Source: Lutjanus erythropterus
Taxonomy: Eukaryota > Chordata > Actinopteri > Lutjaniformes > Lutjanidae
DNA length: 64,000 nucleotides
Direction: 5' to 3'
Assembly: GCA_020091685.1 (NCBI GenBank)
Contig: CM034599.1
Location: 8,924,789 to 8,988,788 of the forward strand
Shown here: positions 37,103 through 48,590 of the stretch, in pieces
Layout of the letters: every line of letters starts with the position of its first letter
Position numbering within the stretch: position 1 is the first letter of the stretch
Position numbers and translations under genes: made by a program
The notes under the pieces: generated by a model
Databases searched by the model: none
Seen by the model: the letters and a program-made list of their open reading frames with translations, nothing else
What the model was told of the DNA's origin: nothing

Positions 37103-37832
37103 GGGATAGTTTGGATTATTTGAAGTGGGGTTTCTCCAGTTTGGAGAAGCACTGAGTTGAACCAGCACGGACGCTAAGAAATATACTGCTGTGGACAGGA
37201 TCAGCAACAAAACTTATATTTTATTGTGTTTTAGACACTTAATAAAAAAGTTCACCAAAGAAACTCAAAATCAGTCTAAGAGCATGGAGTAAGAGAGCCA
37301 TATTTAGAATGTTTTCACCTTTTTTCCTTCACGATAGACAGCATTTTTCTGATAGGAAGCCACCATTACATAAGCTAAACATCGCTTTCTACGAAGCAGC
37401 CAAACTCCTTTAGCAAAACCAATCATTTTACCTCACAGAACACAGGAGCTGTTGGTCTACCACTACCTTGTTCGTGTTTTTGTGCATCTTCAGTGTTTTA
37501 AAGGGATAGTTTGAATTCACCAAAGTCTGCTGTTAATCCGTAGACCGGGTAGGCAGACCAGGAACTCCTGTGTTCTGTAAGCTAAAATGACTCAAAGGAG
37601 TCTGGTGGCTTTAGAGAGAGTGATACTTGGCTCATATAACAGCAGTTTCCTTTCAGATAGCAAGTTAAAGCGGTGAAAATATTGAAAATATAGCATATAC
37701 TTAAACTGATAAAGATTTTTTGTAGGTGGGGAGTTTTCTTACCTCCCTGCACTGCTTCTGCTCTCCCAAACTGGAGACATGCTCCATATCTACTGTAGTT
37801 AATATACTTCAGATAATCCAAACTTATCCCTT
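37103..37832. mobile_element. foldback element, AGTTTGGATT family (copy 1)
   Basis: The left end agggatagtttggattattt, followed by gaagtg, is mirrored at the right end by cttcagataatccaaactta followed by tccctt. The inner arms also pair. cagaacacaggagctgttgg (from 37436) mirrors ccaggaactcctgtgttctg (from 37558). gccaaactcctttag mirrors the segment ctcaaaggagtctggtggc. The centre is near 37468. No reading frame. Confidence 0.85.
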
Positions 37833-39754
37833 ATATAATATCGTAAAATAGGTATTCAAACATTAGAAAAGTGAATCATATGAACAGTATAATCAGTACT
37901 TTGGAAGCAGACAGGGTGACAAGTACTTATTATGGCTGCATAATAAGTTCCCAATAACAGAAAAAGTTAACATTTTTAATGCGAGTCTGGATCCAGATTC
38001 AAAATATATCTAGTGGAGGATTTTTGTCATTCAAGCAAGTGCAGTAACCAAGATAAAAATAGTGCAAAACTCACAATTTGGAAAAATCCTTTCAAAGGTT
38101 CATGGATCTACACAAAGAAAAATTAGCCACACTTGACCTGTTGGTCAGTGCTGGACTTGTACTACATATCATTGCTGAGCTTGTGTTTATTACACATGTC
38201 AACAGGCCTCTGCTGTATGATTTATCCTTGGACTCATAATGCGTTAATTTGTTTCACAGCCTACTTCCACTCTTACATCAGAGTCAGTCTGCTCCATTTA
38301 TTACCGTGACTGATCAGATACAGTGCAGTATACTGTCTGATAGTCACATAGTATGGATTACATAATCTCATGTTGACCCCAGTAGGACAGTCAGATAATC
38401 AGCAACTAATTAGTCATGTGGATTTCTTGTACTGAACTGATGAAACTGTGTTTTAACTTAATCTATCATTTGACTCATATTTATCTTTTTCAAATGACAA
38501 TGACTACCACAATAAAAACATAAGGTATATATTTACAGGTACAAACTGATTAATTTGCCACCGTACTTTCAAATCATGTAGAGACTCGTTCTTTTAGTTT
38601 CAAGTCTTTTTGAAGGCTGTGTTAAGTGAGGGGAGCACCGTACATAAAAGCTTTCTCTCCCAGCTCTATCCTCACTCTGGAAACAGATAAGACTGTAGCT
38701 TTTATGTGCTCTGCTGCTCTCACTTTGTTTTATGTGTCGTAAGGCTGTTTGCACCACATGTCCCACGTATCTCGATAACATTTTGCTAATCAAAAAGAAA
38801 TGTTTGAGAATGATTAGCTTTGCTAAAAGGGGCGACTCATCTCCTCTCTTCTTCACAAAAAACAAAGCTTAATAATTTCTTAATGCGAGCATGTACCAGA
38901 CTTGTGTGTTCATTTATAAATATTTATGTCTAACTCATGATTTGCAGAATTTTGTGATTTTTAAAAAAAGCTTTCTTCAGACATTCACTCTTATTCTGCA
39001 AGACACTTTCATCTTCTACAATTTTCTATTGTTGGACTTATTTGATAAATATAGATTGAAGCAGACCCTCTCTTTGAAACAGTCTACCTCCATCTCCATT
39101 ATTCAGAAAAATACATTTCTATGTAAATTGTGTGTTTCTATCAATTTTTTATTATCCCTACTGCTTAGTCTTGAAACTTTGATGAATTACATAACCTTTG
39201 TTTTTATCTTTTTTACTTGTTTTTTTTAAGTATGACTGTTGACATTTATACTTCTGCATAATGCTCGAGCTTAAAATTAAATAACTAAGTAAAATTCCCC
39301 TGTCTTTTTTATGTACTGTATGCACAAATGAACTAAACTAAGGATATGTACTACATGAACTTGCTGCACTTTAAACTTCATTCATCTATTTAGATTTTTG
39401 GGTGAACTGTCCCTTTAAAAGAAGAAAGTTATTTGAATCAAAGTAACCAAATTAGACCAAATTAAACTACCAATAAAGCAAATTCAAGAGATGAACACTA
39501 ATTAAAATATGGCATGTTTTAGTATTTAGCAGTATATAATGTGTATATATTTATTTAAAAAGGGACGGTGTACAGATTAAAACATAAAAGTCACCATTTG
39601 ATGCAAAGTACCAGATTATAGCTTAAAGCTAAATCACACTTGTAGTATCTTGGCAGCAAATGTACTGCAAAAATTCTTGAAAATACACATAAAGAACAAG
39701 TGATCATATTTTTTGTATTGAAGTGTAAAGAGTAAAATTTTCTGACTGTTTTAG

Positions 39755-39873
39755 GGACCGGCCTTAACGTCAGCGATAACGAGTCCATCCCTGGGAGCCA
39801 CGACGGAGCGAGCGTAACCAACTCGCAGATAGTTGAGCTGAGACGAATCCCCATCGCCGACACGCACCTCTAA
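39755..39873 (+). CDS. adgrv1: adgrv1 last coding exon with PDZ-binding C-terminus
   Basis: Acceptor tgactgttttag|gg. It reads [20 protein letters not shown], continues with [19 protein letters not shown], and ends at a TAA (39871-39873). The final four residues DTHL are the class I PDZ ligand (T-x-hydrophobic at -2/0) through which ADGRV1 binds whirlin, PDZD7 and harmonin in the Usher type 2 complex. This known family role is transferred by the near-identical C-terminus. The whole visible product is 313 residues in one unbroken frame across six exons, so nothing suggests a pseudogene. Confidence 0.97.
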
Positions 39874-40260
39874 CCTCTTCACCTCACACGGATCCCTCGT
39901 CCTCTGTCCTTCACGTCAGAAAAGAAAATTACAACACAGTATTTTTATATTATAAAATGCTTTTGCACTAAAACAGTTTTTTGAATAGAACATTTTCATA
40001 TAGATGTTTGATACTGTATGTGATTTTTACTGTACATCTGTTTTTTTATATATATATATATGAACCTATACATAAATGTTTTACTAAATTAATTTTTTTA
40101 AAAGTCCTTGACGGAGTTGTTTTCTGAATGTATATTTGGATTTTTGTTCTGTAGAGACCTAGCAGATGAGATAGCCAGATGTGCCCCCAGCAGAGCTGCA
40201 GCTGCTGAGGATGGAAATTGTGTAACATTGTTAATAAATGATTTACCATATATTTTACAT
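39874..40260 (+). other. adgrv1: adgrv1 3' UTR
   Basis: Sequence after the TAA up to about 20 nt beyond the AATAAA at 40233-40238. It is AT-rich, with a short TA run near 40047-40061. The length (about 390 nt) is inferred from the first canonical polyadenylation signal; a longer UTR cannot be excluded. Confidence 0.65.
40233..40238 (+). promoter_or_regulatory. adgrv1: AATAAA polyadenylation signal
   Basis: The first canonical AATAAA after the adgrv1 stop codon, within ttaataaatgatttacc. No strong GT-rich element directly downstream was confirmed. Confidence 0.6.
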
Positions 40261-41295
40261 CTGGCTGTGCCGATTCCATTTTTTCCTCTCATAACCTGTC
40301 AAACAGGCCGTTTACTCCTGGAGGGTGCCTCTGATGGTTATGTAAGCGAGTCACTGGGGGGGGTCAGGGGTCACACCCTCGCTGAGGATGGTTCGTGTGA
40401 ATGATCGCTGCCTTGCAGGAATTTCACAAACTGGTTCTCTGCTCTGAATGAGAGACTGAAAATAAGGAAAATGTAAGAAATATAGAGCAGAGGAGAGTGT
40501 GGAGAACATTCAACGTTGAATTAAATTATCTCTCTAGTCGCGTTTGAACTTATTTCACTTAACAGCATACATTTTTTAAAAGTAGGGGCTCGTCTTTGAT
40601 CTGCTGCGTGAAGAATCGCAGGGGGTTGAAAGTACAAGCAAATATTCTTCTTTTAACTTTGACAGCAGCTTTGAACCTCTTGGAATCCAACGTCTACTTG
40701 ACCCGTGCGCCGACCTTTAACCTGTGTCTTACAGCAGCTCGACTTCTGAACTTGGTGACTGGCTGCACAAGAGGTTGTTACTTTTACTGCCTGAGAAATT
40801 TGCTAGAGAAAAAGAAAAAAAAAGACAGACGCAAGAATCATTCAACTACTATTAAACTGGTTATGAAATGGTCTCACTTTAATACTGATGTAAGCAAGCA
40901 AGTCAACTAACATCAATAGATTTTTAAGTTTTGTGCCCAATTCAAACTCTTGTTTTTTGTTTTGAAAAAGTTTTACCAACTAATAAGTTTTTTGATATAC
41001 TTTTCTTCTATAGACAAACTTGAATTTTAAGTTTTAGACACCCCCCAAAAAATTTGTATTTTAAAAAATTGCATTGAAGTGAGAATGAAAAATGCAATAA
41101 TTGCAACCATTTAAGTTTCAAGCACCCAAATAATCACAAATCAATTTTTTTTTTTTTTTTTGGAGTTTCTAAAACTCAAATATTCAAGTTTGTCTGAAGT
41201 AGAAAAGTACCTTCTTCATTAAAATTCTGCAGGACTGAGAAAGTCATGATGATTATGCATACATACATACACACACACACACATATATTATANAA
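40261..41295. other. intergenic DNA immediately downstream of adgrv1
   Basis: AT-rich sequence with poly-A/T runs (for example 41144-41161) and a short CA run at 41267-41284. It ends at the single ambiguous base (N) at 41293. No gene seen. Confidence 0.6.
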
Positions 41296-41604
41296 TCGGC
41301 ACAATCATATCCTGCTGCTGCAGCGCTCTCATTACATTTCGGCATCATGACCACAATGAACCTGGGAGCATAGCAGTAACAAATTTTACTAAAACTAAAA
41401 CTAAAAGTTTTACACAAAGCATATCGAATAAATCTACATCTCGCTAAAGTTTTAGATATCAAAGACAAATGGAGATTTTGCAACAGTGAACCAGGATCTT
41501 AACGCAATTATTTTACCAGTCTATCCACTCAACTTTAATAAAAGATTATATATATATATATATATATATGTGTATATATATATATATATACGTATATATA
41601 TATG

Positions 41605-41656
<52 letters not shown>

Positions 41657-41965
41657 CATATATATATACGTATATATATATATATATACACATATATATA
41701 TATATATATATATAATCTTTTATTAAAGTTGAGTGGATAGACTGGTAAAATAATTGCGTTAAGATCCTGGTTCACTGTTGCAAAATCTCCATTTGTCTTT
41801 GATATCTAAAACTTTAGCGAGATGTAGATTTATTCGATATGCTTTGTGTAAAACTTTTAGTTTTAGTTTTAGTAAAATTTGTTACTGCTATGCTCCCAGG
41901 TTCATTGTGGTCATGATGCCGAAATGTAATGAGAGCGCTGCAGCAGCAGGATATGATTGTGCCGA
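41296..41965. repeat. perfect 670-bp palindrome with AT-rich core
   Basis: The left arm from 41296 (tcggcacaatcatatcctgc) is the exact reverse complement of the right arm ending 41965 (gcaggatatgattgtgccga). I checked block by block through the AT core, whose symmetry centre lies between 41630 and 41631, and found no mismatch. The core (about 41548-41713) is almost pure TA with symmetric gt/ac/cg interruptions. Identical 84-residue frames on the two strands (41486-41740 and 41521-41775) are a consequence. The only N of the window, at 41293, is 3 bases outside the left edge. Confidence 0.97.
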
Positions 41966-42880
41966 CTGACGATATTTTGACACTAAGGAAGCAGCCTGAA
42001 TGTGTTGTGTCTTTACACACCTCCCTCCCACTGGTTAATGACTTCATTCTCCTTCCTGCAGGCAAATGGGAGTGAAACTATAGAGAGAAGAAGAAGAGGA
42101 AAGAAGAAAGTTTTCTTCTTCTAACACATGAAGAAGTTTATTTTTATTCAGGGAAGTGAATCAGCGCTGTGTGTCTTTGCTCTGAAATATATAAAACTAA
42201 TTGATCCTACTCACCCCATTCTGTCTAGTGCAGGAGTCAGAAACGTGCAGCTCTTTTGGTCCTCGTCAGTGGCCCCCTGTGACTTTGACAAAAAAAAATT
42301 AATTGAAATTAATAATTATTAAACATTTTAATTTTCATTCTAATTTCCTTTATGATTAATGTTGGCAAATGTCACAGCGTACATCTACAGACCAGCACCT
42401 TTTCCTCTAATTTTTTCTGTTGGCTAGTTTTGAGTCTAGAAGGCAGGGGGAAAAAAGACAAATCTCTGAGGAAAATAGAGAACTTAATACTTGTGGCTCC
42501 AGACAATTTTTTGGGGCAGGGGGTAAAAATGTCCCTTTTCTTAGTAAATGTTGCTGACTCCCTACTGGGAGAGACATCGTACCCGGAAATGCAGAACTCT
42601 TCTTTTCCAACATTTTTGTTTTCCTGTCCACTTGTGTTGCCTGTTTTGCCCCTGAGGGCAAAGCAGCAAGCAAACTGTGGGATTTGTCCACAAAAGAGGG
42701 TGGCGAAATTTCTGAAACACCTCTAGCTGTAAAGCAGCTACAAGGAACTTTCATTTAATGTCGATTTTGGAGGCCCATGAGGACAAAAGCAGCAGTGTTA
42801 CTACTGCCATAACCACAAAATATGACATAAAAAATAAAATTATCTAGAGAAAAATTTCCCTCTTGCTTCTTTTTACCTGG
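41966..42880. other. intergenic DNA, no gene seen
   Basis: Only short chance frames. The segment 42240-42730 has fragments reminiscent of dispersed repeats but no ends that I can define. Confidence 0.5.
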
Positions 42881-43085
42881 CTAACGTATTACTTTGACTT
42901 TGTCTGGAAAAATATGTACATACGCTCCTCCAGTCTGGATGCCAGAAATCATTTCTTTTGATTTCACGGAGAATCGAACCCATGGCAGCAATTAAGAGTA
43001 ACTATGCAGAAATAGTCGATGTTCTCGCCGATGTAGGTCAAATTGAGGGCTCAGTATTAAATTGAGACTGTTTCATAACCAGTTT
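42880..43085 (+). repeat. dispersed repeat C (copy 1)
   Basis: Shares, in the same order, tacctggctaacgtattact, a tttgtctgg/gcctgagaaaa(t) segment, tgatttcacggagaatc, aattaagagtaactatgcag, gtaggtcaaattgagg and ttaaattgagactgtttcat with 56310-56530 and partly with 48300-48470. Confidence 0.72.
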
Positions 43086-43749
43086 AAAACTCCTTGTTGC
43101 ACAAACTAAATCACATCCCCAAACACAGCAGTGTTTCTGCAATATTACATCACTGTCGAGACCCCTGACCATCAGTAGGAGTCTTTCTTCAGGGGTTTGA
43201 AAGAATACAAAGAAAACAACAAATAAGTTATTACTCCATTTAACAAGAAGATTCCAGCATTTCTAAGGAGCTTGTTTAATTGTTTACCTCCTTCTAAGAA
43301 AAGCAGTTAAGACACAAGCAATTAATTTTCATGCATCACTGCAGCCTGCCATCATGGCGACATTACAGCCCCGACCGTATTTCCATTATGTGTCCATTAG
43401 AGTAAACTGCACTGCCTGTAGACTGCGTTATGTCATCACTGTTAATGAGACATGCAGCAACTAACAACCACAACAGTGCGAGGGAACGTGGATCTGCTGC
43501 AAAAGAATCACAAGGCTTCAAGATCTTTTATCAGGCATGCTGATAGACATCTAAATTAAATGCTGCATACAAACTGCTGACTAGGGCACTCAGTGCACGT
43601 GGCCTATTTTCAGTTATGTAATTAGCTACAGTGTACAGTTACAATCTTATCTAACGCTGGAGGTCAAGTGTTTGACTAGGTACCAAGCTTAAATTAGTTT
43701 ATGAACTCTGAGAAATTGATCTGATAAGTCTTCAAAAAGTCCATTGAAC
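43086..43749. other. intergenic DNA, no gene seen
   Basis: Mixed AT-rich sequence with no extended open frame, splice-flanked frame or recognisable repeat. Confidence 0.5.
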
Positions 43750-44066
43750 ACTTTTTTTTTTTACCTTTATCTATTCAAGGAAAGTTTGCTAAAAAGAAGA
43801 CACTGTTTTCACAGGAATGCCCCGATCACTTTCATGCAGTTACACTCCTTGATACCTGGAGGCTGCCCAGTACAAACACTCCCAGCCGCTGAGCAGCTCC
43901 ACTGCAGCAGCTGGTTTTAAGGGTTTTGCTCAAGGGCAGCTCAGTGGTGGTAATCAGGGAGGGACCTTTCACTTTTACCACCCAGATTTATCCTGCCGGT
44001 CAGGGGGATTGAACTAATGACCTTCCAGTTACAAGTTTGCTTTTCTAAACTTAGGCCACGATACTG
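43750..44066 (-). mobile_element. SINE-like dispersed repeat
   Basis: The + strand phrases ttttgctcaagggcagctca, cacccagatttatcctgccg and gggggattgaactaatgacc, followed by ttccagttacaagtttgc, match a repeat I know to be widespread in teleosts. On the minus strand, tagttcaatcccc resembles a polymerase III B box. Poly-T at 43750-43760 would be the A-rich tail of a minus-strand copy. The ends are approximate. Confidence 0.6.
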
Positions 44067-46113
44067 GGGGGAGGGCGGCTCTGGTCAAAGTCATCCTCTC
44101 AGGGGGCGTCTTGAAATTCATAATTTTATATGTAGGTGCCACAATGGCCACCTCAGCTTGTTGCCGCGTTACGGCAACGTTGTTGCCATATTGGACTGAC
44201 CTGTGAAGAAGTACATAAACCGTGGAGCTGCATTTTTTTCTGAATATGAAGTACTATAATATTAATTTGTCAACTAATTTCAATAAATCATGTTCTATTC
44301 AAGGATTTATGTAGTGAGAAAAAAGTTGACATTGACATACAACATTAACAACATTAATTTGTATCAGTGTTAAAACATGTGTTTATTCCGCTATTTTATG
44401 TCAAAATGGCTCCTATGATAAAGTTCTGTAGTTTGACATTTTTGGAAACACACATCTGCTTTCTTGTCAAGAGTTACATGAGAACGCTGATACCAAACTG
44501 CGCACTAAATATGATGCTGGAACCAGGTAACGGTTAGCTTACCTTAGCACAATGACAGGACACAGTAGGAAATAACTACTCTGTCTCCTCTCCAGCCACA
44601 TTTGTGTTTCTGCAGGCCCTTCATTGCTCATTTCCTTCCATCCACCAGGTGCACTCAGACTTCCCCTCCTTTCCCCATCACCTGACCGCCCTGCCCGTCG
44701 GCACACCTGTTCTTACTTTCCCTATCTGCTCTGCAGCTGCATCTCACTTGCTAATTGGCCGCTCTCTTCATAAACCAATCCGCTTCATTCATCACAGTTG
44801 CAGTGCTGCTTTGTTGTTTCATACCAGAAACGTCAGCCTGTTACCTGTACCCGTCTGTCTCATGGGCCTTTAAGCTCTGAATCTGCTTTTCTGTGAATAA
44901 ATCATTGATCTGCACTAGCTCTGCCTCTGTTTGTCATACTCCTGTTGTCCTGCTCACAACAGTTGTGACAGGTTCTCTCCAAATGTATAAAAAATCTCCC
45001 CAACAGCACCTCATAAGGTCACTAATTAACACTTTATGGAGCGGTTTCACAGACAAAGCTTAATGAAATGCAGCAAAGGAACCTTATTTACTTATTTATT
45101 TTACTTTTTTGCCTAGAAACATCTGGTCAACTTTGGTCCATGGGCCCAACTTTAGGCAGGCCTGAAGGGCAAGACGAGTTTTTACTTTAGACGACTGGAC
45201 TGTTTGACACAATTTCTTTCAGTTGTGCTTTTTTCATATTTTTTCTTCATTGCCTCTGCCATTGTTTTGTCTCAAGATTCAAAGCAGTAATTGAGTTTTC
45301 TATTCTATTCCAGGATTGGCAGCATAGTCTCTGACTAAGTCAAATTTAAGCCACGTTCATGAAAGCTTCTTAAGTGTCTTGGTTTAACTAGTTCAATGAG
45401 GCTTACTCCTGGAAGAATCAAAGCCCAGTGTGTGAAACCAGCCCTTTGTTTAATCCTTACAAAAACTGAGGTATGAACAACAATTCAGCGCCTGATTATT
45501 TCTCGGATCTTATGATAAGAGCTGCCTTTCAAACTACTATTTCCAAGGTCAAGAATGAACCTCGGTTCAAGGATTAAATATGAATAAATGCGTAATGCGC
45601 TGCTGTGGAATTGGTTTTTCCTGAGTGCACAATGTCTCTGAGAGACATTTGCAGATTTGGGAGGCACTGATTTGATGGCTGATATAAAAGTAATAAAACT
45701 TTTCTGCAAGCACTTCACGGAGTTTCAGATGAGACGCTGAGAGCTTTAGTAAAGTGTTCAAACAAGCCGCACGAGGTAAAGTCATTTACCATCCACAGTC
45801 CCAACCCACTGTCCTTGGTCCCTAAATCACAAAACTGGAGGCAAACATGTTTATGTTGAAGTCCTTGGTCTCTCCTCTCATCTGTGTGCACTCTCTATCT
45901 GTCTGAGCCTTCAGGGAATGATAGAGATAAGACAGCAGACAACCAGGCAACAGCTGATTCACGCTCGTGTACACTCTGATGATGACTCTGCACTTCTAGC
46001 CTTCAGTGAATCACCGCATCCTCAACGCAAGGTTGTCTGACAAAATAAGGCAGGGAAGACAGCAAACACTCAGCAGATTCTCATCACTCACGTCCTATTT
46101 TAGGAACTATCAG
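44067..46113. other. intergenic DNA, no gene seen
   Basis: Contains short frames only. The frame at 44604-44873 has no splice context or protein similarity that I recognise. AATAAA-like motifs occur but nothing ties them to a transcript. Confidence 0.5.
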
Positions 46114-46515
46114 TGATCGCTGGAGGTGGCAGAAGTACACACATTCTTTGCTCAGGTAGAAGCACAGATATTTGGGTAAAAAAAAAGGACTGGTAAAAAT
46201 AGAAGCACTGATTCAACTTCTTTACTCAAGTAAATGCATAAGATTACAGGCTCTGTAATCTCTCTGTGGTTGAGTCTCCTTCGCGTGTTATCATGTTACG
46301 TCTTTTATGTTGTTTTTCTTGACGTTGAGAAGGTGGTGTGCAGTAATGCAAAATAAAAATAATCTGTTTTAAGTATGAAGCCTGTTTTGAAAATGTAAAG
46401 ATTAGAAAGAACAGATAATTGTGTTTAAAATGTAGTGAGTAAAAGAAAAAAGCGGAAAAATCTACTTTAAATAAAGGATTTGTGCCTTGTTACTTTCCAC
46501 CTCTGATGATCGCTC
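46114..46515. mobile_element. hAT-like non-autonomous element with 8-bp target-site duplication
   Basis: The octamer tgatcgct flanks the element on both sides (46114-46121 and 46508-46515). Inside it, the left end is ggaggtggcagaagtac. The right end gttactttccacctctga is the reverse complement of tcagaggtggaaagtaac, giving short terminal inverted repeats. An 8-bp duplication and AGGTGG-type ends fit the hAT superfamily. The interior of about 386 bp has no transposase frame. Confidence 0.8.
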
Positions 46516-47096
46516 TCTACTTACAACTGGCTTGGCCTTGTTTGTAAAGATATGAATGGGTGTTTTTGGGAGTAGATGAATGCACAATCTTTTCTGAGAA
46601 GATGCAGGAGATGAAGTTACACCATCGAACAAAAAGAAATGTCATTGTGTTTATTTATATAATTTCAATGACGTTCAAGTTAAGTTTATTATCAAAAACC
46701 ACAATCTCAGAGGATCACATCATTCTTTAAATTCAATGGAAAGGGTGTGATTTCCGAAACATGATAATGCCACCGTTGACTCTTCTCACTCTGTCTTTTC
46801 TCTGCAGCATAATGCATGTAAGAAAACCTGCCTTTAATTCTTTAGGCTCTGAATAAGTATACGGTTTGGGCGAATATGGTCAGGCCATTTAGTAGAACCT
46901 GCATCGGCTTGTCTCAGACTACAGCAGAGTGACCCAGTTCCACACATAAAGCCTGGCAGCAGCAGCTTTCATCAGGTGAATCAATACAGCCAGACAGTGA
47001 GTCAGTCGCTGTGGCGCTGAGGGATGGGTAAAATAAAGAGGCAGGGGAGTAACAAGCACGCAACATTAATGTGTGCTACCTGTTGGCCTGGTTCAT
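46516..47096. other. intergenic DNA, no gene seen
   Basis: No extended frame and no clear repeat. Confidence 0.5.
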
Positions 47097-47447
47097 GTCC
47101 CTGTTTTCACATCCTTAAAGGGACAGTTTGGATTAATTAATGGGGGGTTGTATCAAGTACTTACCCATTGTCAGTGTATTATTTACAGTAGAAGGGGGGT
47201 CACCATTATCCCCAGTTTGGAGGAGCAGCAGGAGTACCAGTGTAGAAAGCTAAGCAATGAACTGCTGTGGACATTTTCATCAGTTTAAATGAGAAGTCTG
47301 TCATACATTTGCTGTAATAAATCATTAAATGATCATATTACGCCATCACAGATCAAGGAAACATGTTAAGTTGAAATACTCGCAGTCGGGTTGTCGGCAG
47401 TCTGGCAGACAGTCACTGTGCTCTCCTCTGAACTCCAGAGTTTCCAG

Positions 47448-47710
47448 AGCAGTGGGCTTTTGTTTTCAGGATAACAGGCTTAACTTTACATTGGCAGACA
47501 AGCAACAGCTATAAACAGCTGATCAACTTACAGTGTAGGACTCACTGTCGGTTGTTATTGACAATTTTAGATGTTGCTGGGGAGGAGGGGGCGGGGTGAA
47601 ACAACTTGATTTAACTACATTACAGAGGATTTCAACCTATTTAATATACAATCTATCACCCCAACTCATTATTTGGACTGCTGCGCTCGTTTTTGCACGT
47701 TATATGTAGA
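47448..47710 (+). repeat. dispersed repeat B (copy 2)
   Basis: Matches 29030-29260 over gcagtgggcttttgttttca plus ggataacaggctt, and over the ggggaggagggggc and tttggactgc segments. Located inside the 47.1-48.6 kb TIR element. Confidence 0.72.
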
Positions 47711-48299
47711 GTATTTCCATCACTTTACTTTGCCATCGGGTGGCCCTTACTGACTGGAAACTGCATTGAAAAAAACAGCATTGTTTGTGGTGGCATTGGC
47801 TCACAGAATATCTGATGTGGTGCACAGTTAAATACAGGATCCAGGAAGCCTTTCCAACAAGTTATTGCGGTCCAGGGCAGATTAAATGGTTTACCAGCTA
47901 GTGGTTGGATGGATAGATAGATGATATTTTCTACACAAAGAAATAACAGAGGAAAATATTACTGATCTAATTAATATCAAATAAATAATGATAAATGAAG
48001 TTATTGTTTAAGTTAGGTCACTAATGCATCAACAACCTACCATTTAACTCAGGAATCTAAAATGCAAAATTTGCTAATATTCAAACAATACAGGCCATAT
48101 CAATCATGAAAATTATGTATTATAAAGGTAAAAGGTAGATAATAAACTCTCTCTCATGTTCCCCAGTGCCAGCAGATTTATTTGGCAAAAACAACATTGT
48201 TGGTTGTGATATTTAGCTTTTTCCCATTGGAGAAAGCTGTCTGATGCTAATGGCAGTGAAAATATTCAAACAGAGCGCACACGTGAAGTGATATAGATT

Positions 48300-48470
48300 T
48301 CCTTCCTTTTAACTGCCTAATGTACTACTCACTGTAACTTTGCCTGGGAAAACGTAAACACAGGCGTGCAGCCATTCAGAACAACTGTACAGAAATAGAC
48401 CATTTTTGCTACATATATGACCTACATTTGCTAATGTAGGTCATATAGAGGCATCAGTAACCACTTAAAA
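48300..48470 (+). repeat. dispersed repeat C (copy 2, partial) with hairpin
   Basis: Shares actttgcctgggaaaacgta, acaactgtacagaaatag and gtcatatagaggcatcag with the other repeat C copies. Here atatgacctacat (48415-48427) and atgtaggtcatat (48434-48446) form a perfect 13-bp stem with a 6-nt loop. The other copies do not have this stem. Confidence 0.68.
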
Positions 48471-48590
48471 ATTGAGCTTCATGCACTGGTACTCCTGCTG
48501 CTTCTCCAAACTGTGACTAATACAATGACCATGGATAAGTGCTTCATACAACCCCACTTCAGAAAATCTGAAGTATCCGTTTAAAATGAT

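Larger units (their letters stand above)
31253..39754 (+). other. adgrv1: adgrv1 last intron (8.5 kb), repeat-rich
   Basis: Runs from gtaagg to gactgttttag. It contains CA/TG microsatellites (31268-31286, 32419-32438, 32626-32678) and a probable dispersed repeat (33440-34130). It also contains a TIR element apparently interrupted by a second element (35521-36441) and a foldback element (37103-37832). The 38.6-39.7 kb part is AT-rich with only chance frames. No additional exon was recognised. Confidence 0.8.
47111..48590. mobile_element. long TIR element, AGTTTGGATT family (copy 2), about 1.5 kb
   Basis: The left arm (agggacagtttggattaatt, ggggggttgtatcaagtact, tacccattgtcagtgtatta, tttggaggagcagcaggagt) is reverse-complemented in the right arm. 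That arm reads gtactcctgctgcttctcca, aactgtgactaatacaatga, ataagtgcttcatacaaccc and ttcagaaaatctgaagtatc, ending near 48590. The interior carries dispersed repeat B (47448-47710), part of repeat C (48300-48470) and a 13-bp perfect hairpin (48415-48446). No transposase was seen. Confidence 0.75.

Noticed and set aside
40108-40404. 98-residue frame across the adgrv1 3' UTR as a downstream gene
   Set aside because: No splice partners, no recognised domain, and it spans the polyadenylation signal; treated as chance.
40596-40910. 104-residue frame downstream of adgrv1
   Set aside because: Begins and ends in AT-rich sequence, has a Lys-rich low-complexity end and no family resemblance.
41486-41775. 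Two identical 84-residue frames on opposite strands
   Set aside because: They are mirror images produced by the perfect palindrome and its TA core (Tyr-Ile repeats); not genes.
44604-44873. 89-residue frame possibly encoding a small protein
   Set aside because: No recognisable motif, no promoter or splice evidence; length is within chance expectation for 64 kb.
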